From Neptunicoccus cionae (GTDB lineage Bacteria > Pseudomonadota > Alphaproteobacteria > Rhodobacterales > Rhodobacteraceae), in assembly GCF_014643735.1 (NCBI RefSeq), contig NZ_BMKA01000001.1:868001-932000 (forward strand): a stretch of 64,000 nt of DNA. Direction: 5' to 3'. This document shows positions 36,102 through 44,349 of the stretch, one piece after another. The position numbers and the translations under genes were made by a program. The notes under the pieces were generated by a model. It made no database searches. It saw nothing but the letters and a program-made list of their open reading frames with translations, and was not told where the DNA came from. The stretch's first letter is position 1. Each line of letters begins with the position of its first letter.

Positions 36102-36133
36102 AAAAAAAGACCGCTGTCTTGGGAACAGCGGTC
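36102..36133 (-). terminator. Rho-independent terminator after the ftsB-like gene
   Basis: GACCGCTGT / ACAGCGGTC forms a perfect 9-bp stem with a 7-base loop. On the minus strand it is followed by seven T residues. It ends the transcript coming from the FtsB-like gene and insulates the pdh promoter. Confidence 0.85.
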
Positions 36134-36166
36134 AATTCGTTTTGCACCTTGGGAAAATGACGGGTG

Positions 36167-36472
36167 TTACTGGATGATAATTTCATCCCCTCTTGCCATG
36201 CCGAGCACCTTGCGGGCCCGTTCGTCCAGCAGATCCAAATCGAGGTAACTGTCTGAAAGACGCCGGGTCTTGTTCTGTAGGATTGCGCGTTCTGCATGGA
36301 GTTGTGCCAGTTGCTGTTTCAAAGCGGCCTCATCCGCTTCGATTTGCACACGGCGGAAGTGGCCGTAGTCACCTTGCACAGCAGCAAAGACGAAATACGC
36401 AGACAGGAGGAATGCTGTGATGAAAAGCATCACCGTGCCAATCGCCGCCCCTGTTTTACCTTGCTGTATCAA
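36167..36472 (-). CDS. FtsB/DivIC-like septum formation initiator protein
   Basis: This 101-residue protein has an N-terminal membrane helix (about residues 10-32), a coiled coil with QIEADEAALKQQLAQLHAER (about 40-65) and a C-terminal part typical of FtsB (SDSYLDLDLLDERARKVLGM). FtsB joins FtsQ and FtsL in the divisome. The start codon is TTG with GAGGTGA upstream. An internal ATG would remove part of the helix. It lies between the glycolytic cluster and the pdh operon and has its own terminator. Confidence 0.85.
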   Translation of the reverse strand: MIQQGKTGAAIGTVMLFITAFLLSAYFVFAAVQGDYGHFRRVQIEADEAALKQQLAQLHAERAILQNKTRRLSDSYLDLDLLDERARKVLGMARGDEIIIQ

Positions 36473-36633
36473 AACTGACTCACCTCATGACCCGTTCTTG
36501 TGACGGGTTGTGGACCGACTATAGGTCAAGGGAATCCAGATGTGAATCCCAAAACGAATCGCTGTGTGAGTTTTTTAAGGAACAGGTAGGGAACAGGGCA
36601 GGCGGCATTGCGGCCGCCGCCCCGTTCAGAAAA

Positions 36634-37527
36634 TCAACAGGCGTTGGACGCTTCGCAGATGCTGTCGATGGTCGCTGCGATGGTCTTGTTGAAATCCTCG
36701 TCGGATTGGTCGGCCGACAGGCCTTCGGTCAGTGCACGCGAAAAGCTTGCGATCATACCGTTGTTTTTGGAGAGGCGGGCGTTCGCCTCATCCCGTGAAT
36801 AGCCGCCAGACAGGGCCACCACACGCATAACAGCAGGGTGATCCACCAGCGGCTGGTAGTGATTTGCAGTCTCCGGCAGGGTCAGCTTCAGCATGACTTG
36901 CTGGCCGTCGGGCAGGTTTTCCAGATGGCGTATGATCGAGGACAGCAGCAGATCTTCGGCTTCGGCCTTATCTGCAATGGAAATGGTGACTTCGGGCTCG
37001 ATGATTGGCATCAGCCCGTGATTGTAGATCTGCGCGGCTACCTCGAACTGTTGGGCTACGATAGCTTCAACGCCGCTTTTCGACGCCGCATCAATCACGG
37101 AACGCATTTTGGTGCCGAAAACCCCCGCATCCACGGCGCGGGTCAGCGTTGCGTCCAGACCGCCAATCGGCTTCATCAGCTTCACGCCATCCGCTTCGTC
37201 TTCCAGACCTTTGTCGATCTTGAGGAATGGTACAACGCCACGCTCTTCCCACAGATAGGTCGCAGTGGGTTTGCCTGCAATCTCGCGGTCCATCGTCATT
37301 TCAAACAGGATCGCACCGATAACTTTATCGCCGGTAAAGGCAGGGGCCTGGGCGATGCGGGCGCGCATCCCGTGGATCAGGTCGAACATTTCGTCGTCGT
37401 TGGAATAAGCGTCCTCTTTCACACCATAAAGCCCCAGCGCCTTGGGGGTGGACCCGCCGCTTTGGTCGAGGGCAGCGATAAAGCCTGCGCCGGATTGCAT
37501 TTTTTCGGTCATTGCAGAGTTTGGCAT
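36634..37527 (-). CDS. Class I fructose-bisphosphate aldolase
   Basis: This 297-residue enzyme is of the short bacterial class I (Schiff-base) aldolase type, with AALDQSGGSTPKAL near the N-terminus, PFLKIDKGLE (catalytic lysine region), PIIEPEVTIS and VVALSGGYSRDEAN. It cleaves fructose-1,6-bisphosphate or runs the reverse reaction. The ATG giving MPNSAMTEKM is chosen for family length; the frame extends upstream into the pgk end without similarity. It follows pgk by 37 bases and so belongs to the gap-pgk-fba unit. Confidence 0.93.
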   Translation of the reverse strand: MPNSAMTEKMQSGAGFIAALDQSGGSTPKALGLYGVKEDAYSNDDEMFDLIHGMRARIAQAPAFTGDKVIGAILFEMTMDREIAGKPTATYLWEERGVVPFLKIDKGLEDEADGVKLMKPIGGLDATLTRAVDAGVFGTKMRSVIDAASKSGVEAIVAQQFEVAAQIYNHGLMPIIEPEVTISIADKAEAEDLLLSSIIRHLENLPDGQQVMLKLTLPETANHYQPLVDHPAVMRVVALSGGYSRDEANARLSKNNGMIASFSRALTEGLSADQSDEDFNKTIAATIDSICEASNAC

Positions 37528-37564
37528 ATCTGGGTCCGTTCTGTTGGTCGTTTGTTGTTTTTTA

Positions 37565-38764
37565 TCAGTCGTTTGCAGCTTCGAGAGCCGCAACGCCGGG
37601 CAAGGTTTTACCTTCCAGCCATTCAAGGAAAGCGCCACCGGCGGTGGAAATATAGCTGAAATCATCCGCAGCGCCACTGGTGTTCAGCGCGGCCACCGTG
37701 TCACCCCCGCCTGCAACAGACACAAGGCGTCCGGCTTTGGACAGGCTTGCGGCATGCAGCGCAGCGGCATCGGTTCCGGTGTTGAACGGCGGGATTTCAA
37801 ACGCGCCAAGCGGTCCGTTCCAGACCAGCGTTTTGGCAGCGTCCAGCACGGATTTGATCCGCGCAATAGATTTCGGTCCGGCATCAAGGATCATCTGATC
37901 CGCAGGGCAGGCGTCTGCGTCACAGGTGTGGGCATCAGCACCGGCTTTGAACTCCGATGCGGTGACCACATCAACCGGCAAAACCAGTTCGCAGTTGCCG
38001 TCTTTAGCCTTGGCCATGATCTTGCGCGCGGTGTCGAGCAGGTCATGCTCGCACAGGGATTTACCCACATTCACGCCTTGGGCTGCTAGAAACGTATTGG
38101 CCATGCCGCCGCCGATAATGATCTGGTCCACTTTCGGGATGAGATTGCCCAAAAGGTCCAGTTTAGTGGAAACCTTCGCGCCGCCAACAACCGCTACAAC
38201 CGGATGGGTCGGGGTGGAAAGTGCTTTTTCCAGCGCTTCCAGTTCGGCCTGCATCAAACGACCCGCACAGGCGGGCAGATGGGTCACGACCCCAGCGGTC
38301 GAGGCATGGGCGCGGTGGGCTGCTGAAAAGGCATCATTGCAGTAGATATCGCCAAAGGCGGCCATTTTCTCAGCGAACTCGGGATCGTTAGCGGTTTCGC
38401 CGGGATAGAAACGGGTGTTTTCCACCAGAAGAATATCGCCGTTGTTCAGGGTCTTGGTCTGGGCCACAACGCTTTCATAGGTGTCGTCGTGGGTGAACTG
38501 CACGGTTTGACCGAAATGCTCTGACAGGGCAGGGATCAGGTGCACCAGCGACATTTCCGGTACATTCTGGCCCTTGGGACGACCGAAATGGGCCAGCAGC
38601 ACCACACGCCCGCCTTTTTCGGTGATTTCCTTGACTGTCGGAACAATGCGTTCGATCCGAGTGGCATCGGTGACTTTGCCGTCTGCCATAGGCACGTTGA
38701 TGTCCACACGGGTCAGCACCCGCTTTCCGGCAAGGTCAAGTGCGTCGAGAGTTTTCCAGGTCAT
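37565..38764 (-). CDS. pgk: Phosphoglycerate kinase
   Basis: This 399-residue enzyme, the normal bacterial length, transfers phosphate between 1,3-bisphosphoglycerate and ADP. It has RVDINVPM near the N-terminus, [25 protein letters not shown] and the C-terminal [13 protein letters not shown] nucleotide-binding glycine loop. SD AGGAAA lies 5 bases before the ATG and overlaps the stop codon of the small upstream gene, implying coupling. Confidence 0.97.
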   Translation of the reverse strand: MTWKTLDALDLAGKRVLTRVDINVPMADGKVTDATRIERIVPTVKEITEKGGRVVLLAHFGRPKGQNVPEMSLVHLIPALSEHFGQTVQFTHDDTYESVVAQTKTLNNGDILLVENTRFYPGETANDPEFAEKMAAFGDIYCNDAFSAAHRAHASTAGVVTHLPACAGRLMQAELEALEKALSTPTHPVVAVVGGAKVSTKLDLLGNLIPKVDQIIIGGGMANTFLAAQGVNVGKSLCEHDLLDTARKIMAKAKDGNCELVLPVDVVTASEFKAGADAHTCDADACPADQMILDAGPKSIARIKSVLDAAKTLVWNGPLGAFEIPPFNTGTDAAALHAASLSKAGRLVSVAGGGDTVAALNTSGAADDFSYISTAGGAFLEWLEGKTLPGVAALEAAND

Positions 38765-38772
38765 CAAATTTC

Positions 38773-38916
38773 CTATCGCCAAAAAGCTATCCAGTCGATG
38801 AGCCGCAGCAATTCCCGCCCCCAAAGGATAAGGTATTCGGCTTCGTTGAACTGAATATCTATCACCACCAGTGCCACAAGGCACAGGCCCAAAATCATCG
38901 CTACAGTGTTATTCAT
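38773..38916 (-). CDS. 47-residue membrane peptide between gap and pgk
   Basis: This reading frame runs [20 protein letters not shown] in the first 20 residues, one hydrophobic helix (about 4-20). The rest is amphipathic and aromatic ([16 protein letters not shown], then [10 protein letters not shown] at the C-terminus). Its TAG stop overlaps the pgk SD region, leaving only 8 bases before the pgk start. I believe similar short proteins sit upstream of pgk in related bacteria, but I cannot check this. The start has no strong SD. No function is known. Confidence 0.65.
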   Translation of the reverse strand: MNNTVAMILGLCLVALVVIDIQFNEAEYLILWGRELLRLIDWIAFWR

Positions 38917-38956
38917 GGTCGCGGCCGCCCGTTGGGAAAACGGGCAGCGCGGCCCG

Positions 38957-39958
38957 TCAAATAAGTTTGCCCATTGCTACAGCCGTGTCGGCCATACGGC
39001 AAGAGAAACCCCACTCGTTATCGTACCAAGACAGCACGCGCACAAGGTTTCCGCCCATCACCGTGGTTTGCAGCGATGCAAAGTTCGACGAGTGGGTGTT
39101 GTGGTTATAATCAATGGAAACAGTGGGTTCGTCGCCGTATTCCAGAATGCCCTTCATCGGACCTTCGGCTGCGGCCTTCATCGCTGCGTTGACTTCTTCT
39201 ACGGAAGTGTCGCGCACTGGGATGAATTTCAGGTCCACGGCTGACACGTTCGGTGTTGGAACGCGGATCGCAGAACCATCAAGCTTGCCTTCCAGTTCCG
39301 GCAGCACCAGACCAACCGCTTTGGCGGCACCTGTTGTGGTCGGGATCAAGGACATGGCGGCGGCACGGGCGCGGTAGAGATCCTTGTGGCGACGGTCCAG
39401 CGTCGGCTGGTCGCCGGTGTAGCTGTGGATTGTCGTCATAAAGCCTTTGTCGATGCCAATGGCGTCGTTCAGCACTTTGGCAATCGGGGCAAGGCAGTTG
39501 GTGGTGCAGGAAGCGTTGGACACGATTAGGTCCTCGGCCGTCAGATCTTCGTGGTTCACACCGTAAACGATTGTCTTGTCGGCCATTTTCGCAGGGGCGG
39601 AGTTCAGAACCCGTTTCGCGCCCTGTTTCAGATGAACTTCGGAAGCGCCCTTGTTGTTGAACTTGCCGGTGCATTCCAGAACCACATCGACACCGGACCA
39701 GTCCAGTTCTTCAGGAGCATAAGTAGAGAACATCCGCATGTCACCGCGGCCAACGTTCATGGTGCCTTCGCCCAATGTGATGTCACCGGGGAAACGGCCG
39801 TGGATGCTGTCATATTTCAAAAGATGCGCAGTGGTTTCCAGAGGTCCGGTTGCGTTGATGGCAACGACTTCGATATCGTCCCGTCCGCTTTCAATGATGT
39901 GGGCCAATGTGCAGCGACCGATGCGGCCAAATCCGTTGATGGCAACTTTTACAGCCAT
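38957..39958 (-). CDS. gap: Type I glyceraldehyde-3-phosphate dehydrogenase
   Basis: This 333-residue enzyme has the Rossmann start VAINGFGRIGR, the catalytic cysteine C151 in SNASCTTNC, and the NTHSSN-type C-terminal catalytic block (DYNHNTHSSNF). The residue after the second beta strand that is usually Asp in strictly NAD-dependent enzymes (IND) is Ala here (INATGPLE, A36), which suggests relaxed or NADP cofactor use. It is the first gene of the gap-orf47-pgk-fba unit. An SD GGAG precedes the ATG. Confidence 0.96.
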   Translation of the reverse strand: MAVKVAINGFGRIGRCTLAHIIESGRDDIEVVAINATGPLETTAHLLKYDSIHGRFPGDITLGEGTMNVGRGDMRMFSTYAPEELDWSGVDVVLECTGKFNNKGASEVHLKQGAKRVLNSAPAKMADKTIVYGVNHEDLTAEDLIVSNASCTTNCLAPIAKVLNDAIGIDKGFMTTIHSYTGDQPTLDRRHKDLYRARAAAMSLIPTTTGAAKAVGLVLPELEGKLDGSAIRVPTPNVSAVDLKFIPVRDTSVEEVNAAMKAAAEGPMKGILEYGDEPTVSIDYNHNTHSSNFASLQTTVMGGNLVRVLSWYDNEWGFSCRMADTAVAMGKLI

Positions 39959-40032
39959 GGTATTCTCCTAAAGTCCGAAAAAGATGCGGTGTGCGGAATG
40001 GCCCACCACTCGTTAAGAACCGCGTAAACGCA

Positions 40033-40062
40033 AGACGCCCGAAAGGGAACCTTCGGGCGTCT
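40033..40062 (-). terminator. Hairpin downstream of transketolase
   Basis: AGACGCCCGAA pairs with TTCGGGCGTCT (11 bp, 8-base loop), 41 bases past the transketolase stop on the minus strand. The T-tract is weak (CTTGCG). It may end the tkt transcript partially or form part of the gap leader. Confidence 0.6.
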
Positions 40063-40074
40063 CTGATAAGAGCA

Positions 40075-40108
40075 ATGTTAACGTTAAAGTACGATGTTAA
40101 CGTTAAAG
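40075..40108. promoter_or_regulatory. Tandem TTAACGTTAA operator-like palindromes
   Basis: The 15-base unit ATGTTAACGTTAAAG occurs twice, at 40075-40089 and 40094-40108, 19 bases apart. Each copy contains the 10-bp palindrome TTAACGTTAA with a central CG, the form typical of LacI-family operators. The second copy contains the transketolase stop codon. The site lies about 115-150 bases upstream of gap, so control of the gap-pgk-fba unit is the likely role. Confidence 0.6.
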
Positions 40109-42121
40109 CAGGTTTTTTACTTTCTCGGCCAAAGCATCGGCGGTGATGCCGAAGTTGGCGTATAGTTCCTCTGCGGGTGCGGAGGCACCGAAGCTTTCCA
40201 TGCCAACGAAGTCCGCTTTGTTGGCTTTGCCGCGCTCACCCGTTAGCCATTTGTCCCAGCCAAAGCGGGCTGCGGCCTCAATCCCGACGCGCACCGGACC
40301 AGCAGGCAGAACCTTGCGGCGGTAGGCTTCGTCTTGTGCTTCGAACAGTTCCCAGCACGGCATGGACACAACCCGTGTGCCGATCCCGACAGCTTGCAAC
40401 TTTTCACGGGCGTCCAGTGCGATTTCCACTTCGGAACCGGTGGCGAGCAGGATTGCCTGACGTTTGCCCTCGGCCTCGGCCAGAACATAGGCGCCTTGGG
40501 CGGTCATGTTCTTGTTGGTGTGCTTGGTGCGCACTGTGCGAACGCCCTGACGGGTCAGGGACAGTACGGAAGGCGTGGACTCTGACGACATCGCCAGTTC
40601 CCAAGCTTCCGCCGTTTCCACTGTATCCGCAGGACGGAAGACCCAAGTGTTCGGTGTCGCACGGGAAATCGCCAGATGTTCAACCGGCTGGTGGGTTGGA
40701 CCATCTTCGCCCAGACCGATGCTGTCATGGGTCATCACAAAGACCGTAGGTACACCCATCAGCGCGGCAAGGCGCATGGCAGGGCGGGCGTAGTCGGTAA
40801 AACACATGAACGTGCCGCCATAAGGACGCACGCCGCCGTGCAGCGCCATGCCGTTCATTGCTGCCGCCATACCGTGCTCACGGATACCGTAAGCCACATG
40901 GCGGCCTTTGCGGTTGCCCGGCTCAAACCAGTCCAGACCATCGGTCAGCGTGTTGTTCGATCCGGTCAAATCGGCAGACCCCCCGATGGTTTCCTTCATG
41001 ATCGGGTTGATCACTTCCAGCGCCATCTGGCTCGACGCACGTGTCGCCTTCTTTGGCTGCTCTTCGGAAACCTTGCGCTTGAGCTGTTTGATCACAGCAG
41101 ACAGGCGCTTGTGCGGTGTGCCGCTGATAACGCGGTCGAATTCGGCCTGACGGTTGTCGGACATTTCCGTCAGACGTTCGTTCCAAGCAGCAAATTCTTC
41201 GTTTCCGCGCGACCCGATGGCTTCCCATGCGGATTTCACGTCTTCTGGAATTTCAAACGCAGGGTAAGGCCAGTCGTAGAACTTACGCATCTGCTCCAGT
41301 TGGTCACCTTTGATGGCGTAACCGTGGCCAGCGCTGGTGTCCTGTACCCCTTCAACACCCACCGCAATGGTGGTTTTGCAGGCGATCATAGACGGCGTGT
41401 TAGTCTTCTTCGCCGCTGTCAGTGCCGCGTCGATTTCATCAGGGTTGTGACCGTCACACTCAAATACAGACCAGCCGGCAGCTTTGAAGCGTTTTTTCTG
41501 GTCAGTGATATCAGACAGTTCGATCTTGCCGTCGATAGAGATGTTGTTGTCATCCCAAAGAACAATCAGCTTGCCGAGCTTTTGTTTGCCTGCAAGGCCA
41601 ATTGCCTCGTGGGAGATGCCTTCCATCAAGCAGCCGTCACCCGCGATCACGTAAGTATAGTGATCCACAACCGATTTGTTGAACCGTGCGGCCATGGACT
41701 GTTCAGCCATCGCCATGCCCACAGCATTGGCAACACCCTGACCCAGAGGACCAGTCGTTGTTTCGATCCCTTTGGCGTGGCCGTATTCCGGATGCCCTGC
41801 CGTTTTCGCGCCCCACTGGCGGAAATTGCGGATTTCATCCATGGTCATGTCTTCATAGCCCGTCAGGTGCAGCAGACCATAAAGCAGCATGGAGCCGTGA
41901 CCGGCGGACAAGATGAAGCGGTCCCGATCCGGCCAATCAGGATTGGCGGCGTCAAACTTCAGGTGTTTCTCAAAAAGCACAGTGGCCACGTCGGCCATAC
42001 CGATCGGCATGCCCTGATGACCGGAGGCCGCGGCATGAACAGCATCGGCTGCCAGAATGCGCAAGGCTGCGGCTTTTTTCCAATGGTCGGGATGGTTGGT
42101 CTTAAGCTCTGAAATGTCCAC
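40103..42121 (-). CDS. tkt: Transketolase
   Basis: This 672-residue thiamine-diphosphate enzyme moves two-carbon units in the pentose phosphate/Calvin pathways. It has [16 protein letters not shown], the cofactor-binding [13 protein letters not shown]...NN motif, the [13 protein letters not shown] block and [16 protein letters not shown]. The GTG start, with AAGGG 6 bases upstream, gives (M)DISELK and the normal family length; an ATG 21 codons earlier adds an unrelated stretch. It is upstream of gap on the same strand. Thiamine diphosphate supply links it to thiN in this window. Confidence 0.96.
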   Translation of the reverse strand: MDISELKTNHPDHWKKAAALRILAADAVHAAASGHQGMPIGMADVATVLFEKHLKFDAANPDWPDRDRFILSAGHGSMLLYGLLHLTGYEDMTMDEIRNFRQWGAKTAGHPEYGHAKGIETTTGPLGQGVANAVGMAMAEQSMAARFNKSVVDHYTYVIAGDGCLMEGISHEAIGLAGKQKLGKLIVLWDDNNISIDGKIELSDITDQKKRFKAAGWSVFECDGHNPDEIDAALTAAKKTNTPSMIACKTTIAVGVEGVQDTSAGHGYAIKGDQLEQMRKFYDWPYPAFEIPEDVKSAWEAIGSRGNEEFAAWNERLTEMSDNRQAEFDRVISGTPHKRLSAVIKQLKRKVSEEQPKKATRASSQMALEVINPIMKETIGGSADLTGSNNTLTDGLDWFEPGNRKGRHVAYGIREHGMAAAMNGMALHGGVRPYGGTFMCFTDYARPAMRLAALMGVPTVFVMTHDSIGLGEDGPTHQPVEHLAISRATPNTWVFRPADTVETAEAWELAMSSESTPSVLSLTRQGVRTVRTKHTNKNMTAQGAYVLAEAEGKRQAILLATGSEVEIALDAREKLQAVGIGTRVVSMPCWELFEAQDEAYRRKVLPAGPVRVGIEAAARFGWDKWLTGERGKANKADFVGMESFGASAPAEELYANFGITADALAEKVKNLL

Positions 42122-42328
42122 GAAAGGCCCTTTCTTCGGGGGGTGCGCTAGGGGATTTGCTGCCCTGTGATAGCAACTCAGCAAGGTTGGTCAAGCGATT
42201 GAAATGCGTTTACATCAGCTTTCTTTCGCAGCGAATTGTTTTTCCACTAGGAAAATGGTCATAATGGCCCCATAAAAATGATTCGCGAGCAGTTGATAGG
42301 CTGTCAGATACGAGCAGTAGGTGAAATG

Positions 42329-42826
42329 ATGACACAATTTCCTAAGATTCAGGCGCGTTTTGATGCAGCGCTGGCGGTTTTCGAGGATGCCGCAGAAAAC
42401 AGTGCAGACGCGGAAAAGCTTGAAGAACAGGCTGCCAAAATCGAACGGCTGAAAGAAGAACTGACCACGGCGCAAGATGCGCTCGATGAAGCCAAAGCGC
42501 GCATCGACGAAGTGGAAGCAGAACGTAAGGCGGCGGTCGAGAAGGCGGAGAACCAGCGGGTTGCGCTGGTCAAGCAAATCGACACGCTGGACAAGGCGCG
42601 TGCAACGAATGAGAACAATCTCACCAAGGCGCGCCAGTATAACAAGCACCTCAAAAAGCTGAACAGCGGTTTGCGCAAACAGAATGAAGAACACGTTGGT
42701 GATGCCGATCTGATCAATGCCTCGCTAGAGGCAGAATTGAACCAGATCAAGGAACAGCGCGATGTGGATCTTGAAGAAGTAAACGGGATTCTCGCCCGAA
42801 TGACGCCTCTCGTGGAGGGCAATTAA
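42329..42826 (+). CDS. Coiled-coil protein upstream of zapA
   Basis: This 165-residue protein is almost entirely predicted coiled coil from about residue 25 to 150 (KLEEQAAKIERLKEELTTAQ, then DALDEAKARIDEVEAERKAA). It has no signal or membrane segment. The chosen ATG has AGGTG five bases upstream; an ATG one codon earlier is too close. It ends 1 base before zapA starts, so the two are surely co-translated. The family is unnamed to me. A ZapB-like partner role is plausible from context and structure, but unproven. Confidence 0.8.
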   Translation: MTQFPKIQARFDAALAVFEDAAENSADAEKLEEQAAKIERLKEELTTAQDALDEAKARIDEVEAERKAAVEKAENQRVALVKQIDTLDKARATNENNLTKARQYNKHLKKLNSGLRKQNEEHVGDADLINASLEAELNQIKEQRDVDLEEVNGILARMTPLVEGN

Positions 42827-42827
42827 T

Positions 42828-43472
42828 ATGGCTGAAGTAAGAGTATCCATCGGCGGACGGGATTTCGAAGTCGCCTGTCGCGACGGAGAAGAGCATTTCC
42901 TGCAATCTGCCGCGCTTATGCTGGACAATGAAGCCAGCGCGCTGAACGAGGCGCTTGGTCGGATGCCTGAAACGCGGATGCTGTTGATGTCCGGTCTGAT
43001 GCTTGCGGATAAAACCGCCAGCCTAGAAGATCAACTGAAACAAACACCAGCCCCACAAGCAGGGCTTTCGGCTGAAGACGAAGCCGTGATCAAGCGGGCC
43101 CGTAAAACCGAAGCGCAGCTTGGTGCAGCGCAGGCCGAACTGGCCGAATTGCGTGCTGAACTGGCCGAAATGCAATCGCAAACCCATTCTGCAGGCTCTG
43201 AAGCGGAGAACGCCAAGGCCGAACGGGAAGCCGCCGAGGCCGTGCTTGTCGAACTGAAATCCGCGCGCGACGCGGCAGAAGAGCGGGCAAAAGAAGCCGA
43301 AGCCAAGTTGGAAGAAGCACAGTCCAAAGCGGATGACGCCGGAAAACGTGCCGATGACGCCGATGCCAAAGTGGAAGAAGCCCGCGCGGCCAAAGACTCC
43401 GCTGTGTCAGTGATGCAGGCGATGGTTAAGCGGATGGAAGAGGCCGCTGAACGTCTGCAAAAACAGGACTAA
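42828..43472 (+). CDS. zapA: Cell division protein ZapA with extended coiled-coil tail
   Basis: This 214-residue protein has a ZapA domain at the N-terminus (VRVSIGGRDFEVACRDGEE through LADKTASLEDQL, about 1-68). ZapA bundles FtsZ filaments at mid-cell. It is roughly twice the usual length, because it continues as a long Ala/Glu-rich coiled coil (about 75-210, with repeats of AEAKLEEAQSKADDAGKRAD type). A coiled-coil protein gene directly precedes it. A terminator follows the stop. Confidence 0.88.
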   Translation: MAEVRVSIGGRDFEVACRDGEEHFLQSAALMLDNEASALNEALGRMPETRMLLMSGLMLADKTASLEDQLKQTPAPQAGLSAEDEAVIKRARKTEAQLGAAQAELAELRAELAEMQSQTHSAGSEAENAKAEREAAEAVLVELKSARDAAEERAKEAEAKLEEAQSKADDAGKRADDADAKVEEARAAKDSAVSVMQAMVKRMEEAAERLQKQD

Positions 43473-43501
43473 AGCTTAACGCAAGTCATTGTTACCAAAT
43501 T

Positions 43502-43537
43502 AAAAACGCCGGAAGAGATCATCTTCCGGCGTTTTTT
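43502..43537. terminator. Rho-independent terminator after zapA
   Basis: A 15-bp perfect stem (AAAAACGCCGGAAGA / TCTTCCGGCGTTTTT) with a 5-base loop and flanking A and T tracts works in both directions. It separates zapA from the convergent glutaredoxin gene. Confidence 0.92.
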
Positions 43538-43581
43538 GTATTGTGGGACGTTCCTGAAATCGGTGCTAGGCACCAACCGGA

Positions 43582-43944
43582 TCAGCCGTTGGCTTCGCGG
43601 ATCTTGGCGGCCGCGTCTTTGTCGTAGGTCACGCCGTTTTCGTCAAACAATGTGTCCAGCTCACCCGAAAGGGTCATCTCGGTGATGATGTCACAACCGC
43701 CCACGAATTCACCCTTAACGTAAAGCTGCGGAATGGTTGGCCAATCAGAGTAATCCTTGATCCCCTGACGAATTGCATCATCGGCCAGAACGTTCACATC
43801 AGCGAAATTCACGCCCATGTAGTTCAACACGCCAGCCACCCGCGAGGAGAACCCGCATTGTGGCATAGAGGCAGTGCCCTTCATGAACAAAACCACATCG
43901 TTGTTGTCCACGGTTTCCTGAATTTGTGCGTTTGCGTCTGTCAT
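43582..43944 (-). CDS. grxD: Monothiol glutaredoxin (Grx4 type)
   Basis: This 120-residue CGFS glutaredoxin has its active-site C30 in MPQCGFSS, followed by WPTIPQLYVKGEFVGGCDI. Such proteins bind and deliver [2Fe-2S] clusters, often with BolA. A BolA-family gene lies about 110 bases upstream on the same strand, so the partner pair is encoded together. The chosen ATG gives the family's normal length, with AGGA upstream. Confidence 0.94.
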   Translation of the reverse strand: MTDANAQIQETVDNNDVVLFMKGTASMPQCGFSSRVAGVLNYMGVNFADVNVLADDAIRQGIKDYSDWPTIPQLYVKGEFVGGCDIITEMTLSGELDTLFDENGVTYDKDAAAKIREANG

Positions 43945-44057
43945 TCTAAGTATCCTTGCTGCGGAGTGCCGCGTTTGCCAGACCATATATCAGTGAACTG
44001 GCGAATTACAATGGCACGGGCGGTTCACATCTGCGCCACGAACCGGCGCGTTTGCGT

Positions 44058-44294
44058 TTATTCTTTGGCTTTGGTGGTCAGGGCCAGCGCGTGCAATTCG
44101 CCGGAAGGGCCATCCATTTTGCCCTTCAGCGCCGCATAGACCATGCGCTGTTGTGCAACACGGTTCTTGCCGGCGAATTCCTCGGCCACCACATGGGCTG
44201 CCATATGCACACCGTCATCCCCTTGAACGGTGATGTCTGCTGTTGGAAAAGACTCTCGTAGCAAGGCTTCGATTTCTGGGGCGGACATGGGCAT
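44058..44294 (-). CDS. BolA-family protein
   Basis: This 78-residue protein matches the BolA family: MSAPEIEALLRESFP, VQGDDGVHMAAHVVAEEF (the conserved His-containing loop) and RMVYAALKGKMDG followed by LHALAL. It probably forms a [2Fe-2S] heterodimer with the monothiol glutaredoxin encoded just downstream. SD GAGGAA lies about 8 bases upstream of the ATG. It is between purL and grxD on the same strand. Confidence 0.92.
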   Translation of the reverse strand: MPMSAPEIEALLRESFPTADITVQGDDGVHMAAHVVAEEFAGKNRVAQQRMVYAALKGKMDGPSGELHALALTTKAKE

Positions 44295-44349
44295 GGCGTA
44301 TTCCTCTTGTGTCGTTGTACCGTTTAACGGTGTTTGGCGTCTTTGTGGA

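Noticed and set aside
36473-36633. GC-rich inverted repeat after the aldolase gene as a terminator
   Set aside because: The stem around 36596-36625 is interrupted, and no T-tract follows on the minus strand, so I did not list it as a terminator.
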